Source: Pseudomonas frederiksbergensis (lineage in GTDB: Bacteria > Pseudomonadota > Gammaproteobacteria > Pseudomonadales > Pseudomonadaceae). Taken from it: 64,000 nucleotides of DNA. The translations under genes and the position numbers were made by a program. The notes under the pieces are model-generated. The model ran no database searches, was not told where the DNA came from, and was given only the letters and a program-made list of their open reading frames with translations. Position 1 is the first letter of the stretch. Every line of letters starts with the position of its first letter. This document shows, one piece after another, positions 47,948 to 56,162 of the stretch. The DNA lies in the NCBI RefSeq assembly GCF_000802155.2, contig NZ_JQGJ02000008.1:208861-272860 (forward strand). Reading direction: 5' to 3'.

Positions 47948-48226
47948 ATGCGCAGTCCCAATTGGTTGTTTCTCGTCTTGCTCTTGTTGCTGGCCGGCCT
48001 GCAGTACCGCCTGTGGGTGGGCAATGGCAGCCTGGCGCAAGTGGCCGAGCTGACTCAGCAAATTGCCGACCAGCACGCCGAAAACGAGGCATTGCTGGAG
48101 CGTAATCGAGTGATGGACGCCGAAGTGATGGAACTGAAGAAAGGCATGGAGACCGTCGAAGAGCGGGCTCGCCATGAGTTGGGCATGGTCAAGGAGGGCG
48201 AAACCCTCTACCAGTTGGCCCAATGA
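47948..48226 (+). CDS. ftsB: Cell division protein FtsB
   Basis: 92 residues. One N-terminal membrane segment (NWLFLVLLLLLAGLQYRLW) is followed by a periplasmic coiled coil (about residues 30-70, heptads through AELTQQIADQHAENEALLERN) and the family's ERARHELGMVKEGE. FtsB joins FtsL and FtsQ in the divisome and helps activate septal peptidoglycan synthesis. It overlaps ispD by 4 bp (ATGA); the eno-ftsB-ispD-ispF order is widespread, though here ispF is 3 kb away. Confidence 0.96.
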   Translation: MRSPNWLFLVLLLLLAGLQYRLWVGNGSLAQVAELTQQIADQHAENEALLERNRVMDAEVMELKKGMETVEERARHELGMVKEGETLYQLAQ

Positions 48227-48930
48227 GCATTCGTCTACCGGCCTTCTGGGCCGTCATTCCTGCCGCGGGCGTTGGTGCCCGTATGGCTGCCGACCGCCCC
48301 AAGCAATACCTGCAACTGGGCGCACGCACAATTCTCGAACACAGCCTTGGCTGTTTCCTCGATCACCCGACCGTCAAGGGCGTGGTGGTCAGCGTTGCAC
48401 CCGACGATCCCTATTGGCCGACCCTGGCCTGCGCCAACGACACGCGCATCCAGCGCGTTGACGGTGGCGAACAACGTTCGGATTCGGTGCTCAATGCGTT
48501 GCTGCACCTTCACGAGCAGGGCGCCGATGATTTCGATTGGGTGCTGGTGCACGACGCCGCCCGGCCGAACCTGGCCCGGGACGATCTCGATAACCTGCTC
48601 CATGAGTTGGCGAACGATGCGGTCGGCGGCCTGTTGGCTGTCCCCGCGCGTGACACCCTCAAGCGCGCCGACAAGCACGGTCGTGTACTGGAGACCGTTG
48701 ATCGCAGCGTGATCTGGCAAGCCTATACACCGCAGATGTTCCGTCTCGGCGCCTTGCATCGGGCCCTGGCCGACAGCCTGGTGGCGGATGCGCTGATTAC
48801 CGACGAAGCGTCCGCCATGGAATGGGCGGGGCAGGCGCCTCGGCTGATCGAAGGGCGGGCGGACAACATCAAGGTCACCCGGCCGGAAGACCTGGAATGG
48901 TTGCGCCAGCGGTGGGCGAATCGGCGTTGA
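48223..48930 (+). CDS. ispD: 2-C-methyl-D-erythritol 4-phosphate cytidylyltransferase
   Basis: 235 residues. IspD activates MEP with CTP in the non-mevalonate isoprenoid pathway. The nucleotide-binding IPAAGVGARMAADRPKQYLQL, VVSVAPDD, VHDAARPNL and the C-terminal NIKVTRPEDLEW are the family signatures. Translationally coupled to ftsB. The genes between it and ispF (lysR, frmA, fghA) separate what is often an adjacent pair. Confidence 0.96.
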   Translation: MSIRLPAFWAVIPAAGVGARMAADRPKQYLQLGARTILEHSLGCFLDHPTVKGVVVSVAPDDPYWPTLACANDTRIQRVDGGEQRSDSVLNALLHLHEQGADDFDWVLVHDAARPNLARDDLDNLLHELANDAVGGLLAVPARDTLKRADKHGRVLETVDRSVIWQAYTPQMFRLGALHRALADSLVADALITDEASAMEWAGQAPRLIEGRADNIKVTRPEDLEWLRQRWANRR

Positions 48931-48977
48931 GCCGGATCTGTTCCCTCGGTGGATTTTCATCGTCTGGGGTGGCGCTA

Positions 48978-48997
48978 ATCGCGAGCCAGCTCGCGAT
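48978..48997. repeat. REP-like palindrome between ispD and lysR
   Basis: ATCGCGAGC-CA-GCTCGCGAT: a 9-bp perfect hairpin between convergent genes, likely a single REP half. Confidence 0.65.
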
Positions 48998-49027
48998 GGC
49001 GTCATCCCAGGCAACAAGACCCCTCCG

Positions 49028-49924
49028 TTACCCCCGATACTCCGGCCGCTCAGCCAACCCTTCCTTCAAATAATCCACCAGCTTGCGCACCTTTGGTGAC
49101 AGATGCCGCTGCTGCGGATACAGCGCCCACACCGCCGTATTCGGTGGCTGATGAGCTTCCAGTAGCGAAATCAACGCACCGCTGTGCAAATGCCCGAGCA
49201 CGTAATAGTCCGGCAGTTGGCACAAACCCACCCCTTGCAGCGCCGCATCGAGCACCGCTTGCCCACTGTTGCAGCGCCAGTTTCCCTGTACTCGCTGGGA
49301 AAACTCCCGCCCGTTCTGCTCCAGTTGCCACATGTCGGAGCTGCCGATCAGGCAGTTGTGGCGGCTCAGTTCCGACACGCTGTGGGGCCGGCCGTAGCGT
49401 TCCAGGTAAGAGGGTGAAGCGCACAAATACATGCGCCTTGGTGCCAGGCGCGTGGCGACCAGGCGCGAGTCCTGCAACCGGCCCAGGCGAATCGCCAGGT
49501 CCAGGCCTTCATGCACCAGGTCCAGCGGGCGATTGCTCAGTTCGATGTCCACCCGCAATTGCGGGTAGAGGCCCATGAAGCGGGTCACCAACGGCACGAT
49601 AAATCGTTCACCATAAGCCACCGCGCAGGTCATGCGCAGCATGCCCTTGGGTTCGCTGGTCAAGTCGCCAACGGCCCGCAGTGCTTCCTCGCGTCCGTCC
49701 TGCAGGCGCTGGCAATGCTGCAAAAAGGTTTGTCCGGCTTCAGTCAGGGTCACCCGGCGGGTGCTGCGGTACAGCAAGCGTGTCTGCAGACGCTCTTCAA
49801 GCCGTACGATTTGTCGACTGATATGGGAAGACGACACCCCAAGACGTTCGGCGGCAGCAGTAAATTGGCTGCATTCGGCCACGGCAACAAACTCGTCGAT
49901 GCCTTCCCAGCGGTTATCAGACAT
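49028..49924 (-). CDS. LysR-family transcriptional regulator
   Basis: 298 residues from the ATG at 49924. An N-terminal winged helix-turn-helix (about residues 8-65, FVAVAECSQFTAAAERLGVSS then HISRQIVRLEERLQTRL) is followed by the periplasmic-binding-like effector domain (LRVDIELSNRPLDLVHEGLDLAIRLGRL). It is divergent from frmA with 108 bp between, so by LysR logic it probably controls frmA-fghA and itself, perhaps in response to formaldehyde or a related metabolite; the ligand is not known. Confidence 0.93.
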   Translation of the reverse strand: MSDNRWEGIDEFVAVAECSQFTAAAERLGVSSSHISRQIVRLEERLQTRLLYRSTRRVTLTEAGQTFLQHCQRLQDGREEALRAVGDLTSEPKGMLRMTCAVAYGERFIVPLVTRFMGLYPQLRVDIELSNRPLDLVHEGLDLAIRLGRLQDSRLVATRLAPRRMYLCASPSYLERYGRPHSVSELSRHNCLIGSSDMWQLEQNGREFSQRVQGNWRCNSGQAVLDAALQGVGLCQLPDYYVLGHLHSGALISLLEAHQPPNTAVWALYPQQRHLSPKVRKLVDYLKEGLAERPEYRG

Positions 49925-49930
49925 GAGTCG

Positions 49931-49985
49931 ATTATCCCTATGCAGCAATAATGTTTTGCTTTTGCCTGGATTATTCATTTTCCAG
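49931..49985. promoter_or_regulatory. Candidate LysR operator region between lysR and frmA
   Basis: Two interrupted inverted repeats: ATTAT-N12-ATAAT (49931-49952) and CTGGA-N10-TCCAG (49966-49985). LysR regulators bind dyads with a T-N11-A core; neither is proven, but both lie at the expected place just upstream of the divergent starts. Confidence 0.4.
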
Positions 49986-50032
49986 CGGAGGATTACACTC
50001 CCAGTCTTGTATTTATTTGCTGGAGAATCCGG

Positions 50033-51145
50033 ATGATCAAGTCGCGCGCTGCCGTTGCCTTCGAGGCCAAGAAACCCCTGGAAATCGTTGAAGTCGACGT
50101 GGCCATGCCCAAGGCGGGCGAAGTGCTGTTGCGCGTGGTGGCCTCCGGTGTCTGCCACACCGACGCCTACACCCTGTCGGGCGCCGACCCGGAAGGGATC
50201 TTCCCGTCGATCCTGGGCCATGAAGGCGGCGCCATTGTCGAAGCCATTGGTGAAGGCGTGACCTCGGTGGCCGTGGGTGACCATGTGATCCCGCTGTACA
50301 CGCCGGAATGCGGACAGTGCAAATTCTGTAAGTCGGGCAAGACCAACCTCTGCCAGGCGATTCGCGCCACCCAGGGTAAAGGCCTGATGCCAGACGGCAC
50401 TTCGCGCTTTTCCTACAAGGGCGAGACGATTTTCCACTACATGGGCACCTCGACATTCTCCGAATACACCGTGCTGCCGGAGATTTCCGTCGCGAAGATT
50501 CAAAAAGAAGCGCCGCTGGAAAAAGTCTGCCTGCTGGGCTGTGGCGTCACCACCGGCATCGGTGCGGTGCTTAACACCGCCAAGGTCAAGCCGGGTGACA
50601 CCGTGGCGATCTTCGGCCTGGGCGGCATCGGCCTGTCGGCGGTGATCGGCGCCGTGAAGGCGAAGGCCGCGCGCATCATCGCCATCGACATCAACCCGGC
50701 CAAGTTCGAAATCGCCAAGCAGCTGGGCGCCACTGATTGCGTCAACCCGAAAGACTTCGACCGTCCGATCCAGGAAGTCATCGTGGACATGACGGATGGC
50801 GGCGTGGACTTTTCCTTCGAGTGCATCGGCAATGTGCAGTTGATGCGTGCCGCGCTGGAATGCTGCCACAAGGGTTGGGGCGAGTCGGTGATCATCGGCG
50901 TGGCCGGTGCCGGCCAGGAAATCGCCACCCGTCCATTCCAACTGGTGACCGGGCGCGTCTGGCGCGGTTCGGCCTTTGGCGGCGTGCGCGGTCGCAGCGA
51001 ATTGCCTAGCTACGTGGACATGGCCGAGAAGGGCGAGATCCCGCTCGATACCTTCATCACCCACACCATGGGCCTGGAAGATATCAACAAGGCCTTCGAC
51101 CTGATGCACGAAGGCAAGAGCATCCGTACCGTCATTCATTTCTGA
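50033..51145 (+). CDS. frmA: S-(hydroxymethyl)glutathione dehydrogenase (class III alcohol dehydrogenase)
   Basis: 370 residues. It oxidises S-hydroxymethylglutathione, formed from formaldehyde and glutathione, to S-formylglutathione with NAD+. It is a zinc-dependent medium-chain dehydrogenase: the catalytic zinc site begins with GVCHTDAYTLSG and GHEGGAIVEAIGEGV, the structural zinc site is PECGQCKFCKSGKTNLC, and the Rossmann motif is FGLGGIGLSAVIG. The product is the substrate of FghA, encoded 8 bp downstream. Confidence 0.97.
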   Translation: MIKSRAAVAFEAKKPLEIVEVDVAMPKAGEVLLRVVASGVCHTDAYTLSGADPEGIFPSILGHEGGAIVEAIGEGVTSVAVGDHVIPLYTPECGQCKFCKSGKTNLCQAIRATQGKGLMPDGTSRFSYKGETIFHYMGTSTFSEYTVLPEISVAKIQKEAPLEKVCLLGCGVTTGIGAVLNTAKVKPGDTVAIFGLGGIGLSAVIGAVKAKAARIIAIDINPAKFEIAKQLGATDCVNPKDFDRPIQEVIVDMTDGGVDFSFECIGNVQLMRAALECCHKGWGESVIIGVAGAGQEIATRPFQLVTGRVWRGSAFGGVRGRSELPSYVDMAEKGEIPLDTFITHTMGLEDINKAFDLMHEGKSIRTVIHF

Positions 51146-51153
51146 GGTCAGTT

Positions 51154-51999
51154 ATGAGTCTGGAAAACATCTCTTGCCAGAAAAGCTTCGGCGGCTGGCA
51201 TAAGCGTTACCGGCACCGTTCCGAAGTGCTCGGTTGTGACATGGTGTTTGCCGTGTACCTGCCTCCGCAAGCCGAGCAGGGCGGCAAGTTGCCGGTGCTG
51301 TATTGGTTGTCCGGATTGACCTGCACCGACGAGAACTTTATGCAAAAGGCCGGTGCCCAGCGCATGGCCGCCGAGCTGGGCCTGATCATCGTCGCGCCGG
51401 ACACCAGTCCCCGTGGCGCCGATGTGCCGGGCGATCCGGACGGCGCGTGGGACTTCGGCCTCGGGGCAGGGTTCTATCTGAATGCCACGCAGGAACCTTG
51501 GGCGCGGCACTATCGGATGCATGACTATGTCGTGCAGGAATTGCCGACGTTGGTCGAAGCGCATTTCCCGGCTTCGGATAAACGCGGTATCAGCGGACAT
51601 TCCATGGGCGGCCACGGCGCGCTGGTCTGCGCCTTGCGCAACCCGGGGCGTTACCGTTCGGTGTCAGCCTTTTCGCCGATCAACAATCCGCTGGATTGCC
51701 CATGGGGCCAAAAGGCTTTCTCCCGTTACCTGGGAGAAGATCGCTCGAAGTGGCGGGAATGGGATGCCTGTGCGCTGATTGCCGAGGCGCATGAGCGGCT
51801 GCCACTGCTGGTGGATCAAGGTGATCGAGATGATTTCCTGGCCAACCAGCTCAAGCCCGATGCCCTGCAACAGGCGGCCAAGACTGCCGGCCATCCGCTG
51901 GAACTGCGCTTGCAACCGGGCTATGACCACAGCTACTTCTTCATCGCCAGCTTCATCGATGATCACTTGCAACATCATGCACGCGCTCTAGACGCCTAA
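51154..51999 (+). CDS. fghA: S-formylglutathione hydrolase
   Basis: 281 residues, an alpha/beta hydrolase of the esterase D family that splits S-formylglutathione into formate and glutathione, completing the detoxification begun by FrmA. The nucleophile elbow is GHSMGGHGA (Ser in G-x-S-x-G), the Asp is in the DQGDRDDFL region and the His in GYDHSYFFIASF. An oxyanion segment LSGLTCTDENF is present. It is followed by a terminator whose T-run touches the ispF start codon. Confidence 0.96.
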   Translation: MSLENISCQKSFGGWHKRYRHRSEVLGCDMVFAVYLPPQAEQGGKLPVLYWLSGLTCTDENFMQKAGAQRMAAELGLIIVAPDTSPRGADVPGDPDGAWDFGLGAGFYLNATQEPWARHYRMHDYVVQELPTLVEAHFPASDKRGISGHSMGGHGALVCALRNPGRYRSVSAFSPINNPLDCPWGQKAFSRYLGEDRSKWREWDACALIAEAHERLPLLVDQGDRDDFLANQLKPDALQQAAKTAGHPLELRLQPGYDHSYFFIASFIDDHLQHHARALDA

Positions 52000-52012
52000 T
52001 GCAGGTAGAATC

Positions 52013-52042
52013 ACGCCCTGACAAAAATCGGGGCGTTTTTTT
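52013..52042 (+). terminator. fghA terminator abutting ispF
   Basis: ACGCCC (52013-52018) pairs with GGGCGT (52031-52036), followed directly by T's that run to base 52042, the base before the ispF ATG. Confidence 0.75.
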
Positions 52043-52516
52043 ATGCGTATTGGCCACGGCTACGATGTTCACCGTTTCGCTGAAGGCGACTTCATTACTC
52101 TGGGCGGCGTGCGGATCGCACACGGCTTCGGGCTGCTCGCGCATTCTGACGGTGATGTCCTGCTGCACGCCTTGAGCGATGCACTGCTCGGCGCGGCTGC
52201 CCTGGGTGACATCGGCAAGCACTTCCCCGACACAGACCCGCAATTCAAGGGCGCCGACAGCCGCGTGCTACTGCGCCATGTGGTTTCGCTGATCCACGCC
52301 AAGGGCTGGAAAGTCGGCAATGTCGATAACACCATTGTCGCCCAGGCCCCCAAGATGGCGCCGCACATCGAAGCGATGCGCCAAGTGATCGCCGAGGATC
52401 TTCAAGTTGAGCTGGACCAAGTGAACGTGAAAGCCACCACCACCGAGAAGCTGGGCTTCGTCGGTCGCGAAGAAGGCATTGCCGTCCATTCCGTTGCCTT
52501 GTTGCTGCGCCCATGA
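52043..52516 (+). CDS. ispF: 2-C-methyl-D-erythritol 2,4-cyclodiphosphate synthase
   Basis: 157 residues. IspF cyclises CDP-ME 2-phosphate to MEcPP in the MEP pathway. The zinc ligands are in GHGYDVHRF and in the HSDGDVLLHAL region; LGDIGKHFPDTDPQFKGADS and the C-terminal TTTEKLGFVGREEGIA are diagnostic. No normal ribosome-binding site precedes the ATG: only GGGG (52030-52033), which lies in and beside the terminator's 3' arm. The stop overlaps the truD start by 4 bp. Confidence 0.97.
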   Translation: MRIGHGYDVHRFAEGDFITLGGVRIAHGFGLLAHSDGDVLLHALSDALLGAAALGDIGKHFPDTDPQFKGADSRVLLRHVVSLIHAKGWKVGNVDNTIVAQAPKMAPHIEAMRQVIAEDLQVELDQVNVKATTTEKLGFVGREEGIAVHSVALLLRP

Positions 52517-53571
52517 CCGAACTGGAACTGTTGGGGCCGCGGGCCTATGGAGAGTCGTTGGGCAGCGCTGTACTCAAGGCCAGCGCTGAAGATTTCCAAG
52601 TCGATGAAGTGCTCGACATCCCGTTGACCGGCGACGGTGAGCACCTGTGGATCTGGGTGGAAAAACGTGGCTTGAACACCGAGGAGGCTGCACGGCGAAT
52701 CGCCAAGGCCGCCAGCGTGCCGTTGCGTACCGTCAGCTACGCCGGGCTCAAGGATCGCCAGGCCCTGACCCGCCAGTGGTTCAGCGTCCAATTGCCGGGC
52801 AAGGCCGATCCGGACTTGTCGGCGGCAGAGAACGACACGCTGAAGATCCTCAAGACCGTCCGCCACAAGCGCAAGCTGCAGCGCGGCGCGCATTCGGCCA
52901 ACGGCTTCACCTTGCGCCTGACCCAATTCAAGGGCGACGTGGCGGCGATCGAAGCACGCCTGCAACAGATTATCCGTCAGGGGATCCCCAATTATTTTGG
53001 TGCCCAGCGCTTCGGCCATGACGGTGGCAATGTCGTCGATGCCCGCACGTGGGCTGCCCGCAAAGCCTTGCCTGAGCAACGCAATGTGCGTTCGCGCCTG
53101 CTGTCCACGGCGCGCAGCTTCCTGTTCAACAAAGTGCTGGCGGCCAGGGTGGCCGACGGTACCTGGCAACGTGCCCAGGTGGGTGATCTGCTGGCCTTCA
53201 CCGACAGCCGGAGTTTCTTCCCGGCCGGGGAGGCCGAATGCAGCGATCCGCGCCTGGCGATTCTAGATCTGCATCCGACCGGCCCCCAATGGGGCGAGGG
53301 ACCTTCGCCCGCCGCCGGCGTGGTCTTCGAGTTGGAGCAGGCCGTCGCCCAAGGCGAAGCGGATCTGCGCGACTGGTTGATAAACGCGGGAATGAGTCAC
53401 GAACGTCGCATCCTGCGACTGCCCATTGGCGGGTTGTCGTGGCATTATCCCGAGCCTGACATTCTGCAATTGGAATTCGTCCTGCCGGCCGGATGTTTCG
53501 CCACTGTCTTGGTGCGCGAACTCGTCGATCTGGTGCCAGCAGGGCAGACGGACAGCCCATGCGTATTCTGA
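52513..53571 (+). CDS. truD: tRNA pseudouridine(13) synthase TruD
   Basis: 352 residues. TruD converts U13 of tRNA-Glu to pseudouridine. The catalytic aspartate is in the GLKDRQALTRQWFS motif at about residues 77-90, preceded by the AEDFQVDEVLDIPLTGDGEHLW segment and followed by NYFGAQRFG and the TRUD insertion domain. It overlaps surE by 13 bp, so the genes form a compact operon. Confidence 0.96.
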   Translation: MTELELLGPRAYGESLGSAVLKASAEDFQVDEVLDIPLTGDGEHLWIWVEKRGLNTEEAARRIAKAASVPLRTVSYAGLKDRQALTRQWFSVQLPGKADPDLSAAENDTLKILKTVRHKRKLQRGAHSANGFTLRLTQFKGDVAAIEARLQQIIRQGIPNYFGAQRFGHDGGNVVDARTWAARKALPEQRNVRSRLLSTARSFLFNKVLAARVADGTWQRAQVGDLLAFTDSRSFFPAGEAECSDPRLAILDLHPTGPQWGEGPSPAAGVVFELEQAVAQGEADLRDWLINAGMSHERRILRLPIGGLSWHYPEPDILQLEFVLPAGCFATVLVRELVDLVPAGQTDSPCVF

Positions 53572-54308
53572 TCTCTAACGACGACGGGGTGACAGCACCC
53601 GGTCTTGCCGCGCTATATGTTGCGCTGGCGGATTTTGCCGAGTGCGTGGTGATTGCCCCGGACCAGGACAAGAGCGGCGCCAGCAGTTCGCTGACGATTG
53701 ACCGTCCGCTGCACCCTTGCTACCTGGATAACGGTTTCATCAGCCTCAACGGTACACCCACCGATTGCGTGCACCTGGGCCTCAATGGCTTGCTGGAGCG
53801 CGAGCCGGACATGGTGGTCTCAGGTATAAACCTGGGCGCCAACCTGGGCGACGACGTGCTGTATTCGGGCACGGTCGCCGCAGCCTTGGAAGGTCGTTTC
53901 CTGAACAAGACGTCCTTTGCCTTTTCGTTTGTTTCACGGCAGGTCGACAACTTGCCAACCGCCGCCTACTTTGCCCGCAAGCTGGTAGAAGCCCATGGCG
54001 AACTGGACCTGCCACCGCGCACGGTGCTGAACGTGAACATCCCGAATCTGCCACTTGATCATATCCGTGGCATCCAGCTCACTCGCCTGGGCCATCGTGC
54101 CCGCGCCGCCAAGCCGATGCATGTCGTCGACCCGCGCGGCAAGGCCGGCTACTGGATCGCCGCTGCTGGCGACGCCGAAGATGGCGGGCCGGGTACGGAT
54201 TTCCATGCCGTGATGCAGGGCTATGTCTCGATCACGCCGTTGCAGCTCGATCGCACCTTCAATGATGCCTTTCGACACCTTGAAGGCTGGCTGGAGGGGC
54301 TGCACTGA
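53559..54308 (+). CDS. surE: 5'/3'-nucleotidase SurE
   Basis: 249 residues from the ATG at 53559 (MRILISNDDGVTAPG); the frame extends upstream only within truD. SurE is a stationary-phase survival nucleotidase that also degrades short polyphosphate. The metal ligands are the two Asp of SNDDG, with Ser in the ASSSLTIDRPL segment and Asn in SGINLGANLGDDVLYSGTV. It overlaps pcm by 1 bp; the surE-pcm-nlpD-rpoS order is classic. Confidence 0.97.
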   Translation: MRILISNDDGVTAPGLAALYVALADFAECVVIAPDQDKSGASSSLTIDRPLHPCYLDNGFISLNGTPTDCVHLGLNGLLEREPDMVVSGINLGANLGDDVLYSGTVAAALEGRFLNKTSFAFSFVSRQVDNLPTAAYFARKLVEAHGELDLPPRTVLNVNIPNLPLDHIRGIQLTRLGHRARAAKPMHVVDPRGKAGYWIAAAGDAEDGGPGTDFHAVMQGYVSITPLQLDRTFNDAFRHLEGWLEGLH

Positions 54309-54985
54309 TGGCTCGTGAACAAGACGATATGCTGCGCCGTGGAATCGGCATGACCTCCCAGCGTACCCGGGAACGGTTGATCCAGCGGCTCTACGAGGAA
54401 GGGCTGTCCAACGCCCAGGTACTGGAAGTGATACGTCGCACGCCAAGGCATCTATTCGTCGATGAGGCCCTGGCCCATCGTGCCTATGAAGATACTGCGT
54501 TGCCGATCGGCCATAACCAGACCATTTCCCAGCCATATATGGTGGCCCGCATGAGCGAGTTGCTGCTCGAGGCGGGGCCGCTGGACAAGGTGCTGGAGAT
54601 CGGGACGGGGTCAGGCTATCAGACGGCGGTGTTGTCGCAGTTGGTCGAGCGGGTTTTTTCCGTGGAGCGGATCAAGGTGTTGCAGGATCGCGCCAAGGAA
54701 CGCCTCGTGGAACTGAACCTGCGCAACGTGGTATTTCGCTGGGGCGACGGTTGGGAAGGTTGGCCGGCGCTGGCGCCTTACAACGGCATCATTGTCACGG
54801 CGGTTGCTACTGATGTACCGCAGGCTTTGCTGGATCAGCTCGCGCCTGGCGGGCGCTTGGTCATCCCGGTCGGCGCGGGCGAGGTCCAGCAACTGATGTT
54901 GATCGTGCGCGAAGAACACGGTTTTTCACGGCACGTCCTTGGAGCGGTTCGTTTTGTGCCGTTGCTCAATGGGCCGTTGGCCTGA
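54308..54985 (+). CDS. pcm: Protein-L-isoaspartate O-methyltransferase
   Basis: 225 residues from the ATG at 54308, whose first base is the last of the surE stop. A start 14 codons in (MTSQRTRERLIQRL, 54350) would give 211 residues, the usual length, so the start is uncertain. Pcm methylates isoaspartyl residues in aged proteins with SAM so they can revert. The motif I DKVLEIGTGSGYQTAVL, IGHNQTISQPYMVARM and LAPGGRLVIPVG are typical. Confidence 0.94.
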   Translation: MAREQDDMLRRGIGMTSQRTRERLIQRLYEEGLSNAQVLEVIRRTPRHLFVDEALAHRAYEDTALPIGHNQTISQPYMVARMSELLLEAGPLDKVLEIGTGSGYQTAVLSQLVERVFSVERIKVLQDRAKERLVELNLRNVVFRWGDGWEGWPALAPYNGIIVTAVATDVPQALLDQLAPGGRLVIPVGAGEVQQLMLIVREEHGFSRHVLGAVRFVPLLNGPLA

Positions 54986-55210
54986 GCATTTATGATCGGT
55001 GCTGAATTCCAAGACGCGGACCGTGTCTTACGGCAGCACCTGTCGGTCGGGCGCCGGTTTGCCAAATAACGTTGAACAGCGTCGAGCAAACGTGTGCGAG
55101 CGTCCTTTGCGCTTCCTTTATAGAAGCAGGATGTCGGTCACCCACAGGGCAACATATCTGCCTGGACAGGCAGTTTCGAATTTCTTCAGCCACCACAAAG
55201 GGAGCGGCGG

Positions 55211-56056
55211 GTGAGTCTCACAGTCATTGCGCAGCGTATGGGTATCACGAGCTTAAAGCGCCTGGTGACTGGCCTTCTCTTGAGTACCTTGCTGGTCGGT
55301 TGTTCCAGTACGCCTTCGGGTAACGTCCGGGTGGTCGATCGCAACAACGCGACACCGCAACGGCCTACCGTAACGACCGGCCAGTATGTAGTCCGTCGCG
55401 GCGATACGCTGTTTTCCATCGCTTTTCGCTACGGCTGGGACTACAAAGCCCTCGCGGCTCGGAACAATATTCCTGCGCCATATACGATCCATCCAGGTCA
55501 GACAATTCGCTTTGACGGTCGCAGCGGTTCAACGCCTACGGCGGTCGTCACGCAGTCGGGTTCGACGCCTTCGTCCTCGAGTAAAACCACGGTTATCCGT
55601 CGTCCGGTCGGTCCCACCACGGCGACTATACCGTCCGTCGCGAACAAGCCGGCGCCCGCTCCGATGCCTCCGGCAGGCCCCGCCCCGACTGGCTGGGGAT
55701 GGCCTTCTAATGGCGTTCTCATTGGAAAATTCTCTTCAAACGGTAGTTTGAATAAAGGAATTGATATCGCCGGGGATTTGGGACAGCCTGTTTTTGCCGC
55801 GTCTGATGGCACGGTTGTGTACGCCGGGAGTGGTTTGAGGGGCTACGGCGAACTCGTGATCATCAAACACAGCGATACCTACGTCAGTGCCTACGGTCAC
55901 AACCGCAGGCTGTTGGTTCGGGAGGGGCAGCAGGTCAAGGTCGGGCAGACAATTGCCGAAATGGGATCGACGGGTACAGACCGGGTGAAACTGCATTTTG
56001 AGATTCGCCGACAAGGTAAGCCTGTAGATCCGCTGCAATTCCTGCCACGTCGTTGA
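55211..56056 (+). CDS. nlpD: LysM/M23-domain lipoprotein NlpD
   Basis: 281 residues from a GTG at 55211 with AAAGGGAG upstream. A lipoprotein signal ends LLVGC (Cys about 31). A LysM domain follows (YVVRRGDTLFSIAFRYGWDYKALAARNNI), then a Ser/Pro/Thr linker and a C-terminal M23 domain. The M23 zinc residues look lost: NKGIDIA where active enzymes have H-x-G-x-D, and KLHFEI for H-x-H. So it is probably an activator of the amidase AmiC in cell separation, not a peptidase. The main rpoS promoter normally lies within this gene. Confidence 0.93.
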   Translation: MSLTVIAQRMGITSLKRLVTGLLLSTLLVGCSSTPSGNVRVVDRNNATPQRPTVTTGQYVVRRGDTLFSIAFRYGWDYKALAARNNIPAPYTIHPGQTIRFDGRSGSTPTAVVTQSGSTPSSSSKTTVIRRPVGPTTATIPSVANKPAPAPMPPAGPAPTGWGWPSNGVLIGKFSSNGSLNKGIDIAGDLGQPVFAASDGTVVYAGSGLRGYGELVIIKHSDTYVSAYGHNRRLLVREGQQVKVGQTIAEMGSTGTDRVKLHFEIRRQGKPVDPLQFLPRR

Positions 56057-56066
56057 TTTGCATGTC

Positions 56067-56097
56067 AGCCTGTTCCGTCACGTAGAGGGAACAGGCT
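56067..56097 (+). other. Perfect stem-loop in the nlpD-rpoS gap (rpoS leader)
   Basis: AGCCTGTTCC (56067-56076) pairs with GGAACAGGCT (56088-56097) around an 11-nt loop, 66 bp before the rpoS ATG and without a T-run. It may mark the nlpD mRNA end or be part of rpoS translational control. Confidence 0.6.
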
Positions 56098-56162
56098 CCA
56101 GCGTTGCCAAGGATAAAGGCGTCGCTCGAGCTTGAGGTCGAACTCACCAAAGGACTATAACA

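Noticed and set aside
49925..51139. N-terminal extension of the LysR frame (405 extra codons opposite frmA)
   Set aside because: LysR proteins start at the winged helix; the extension is the shadow of frmA.
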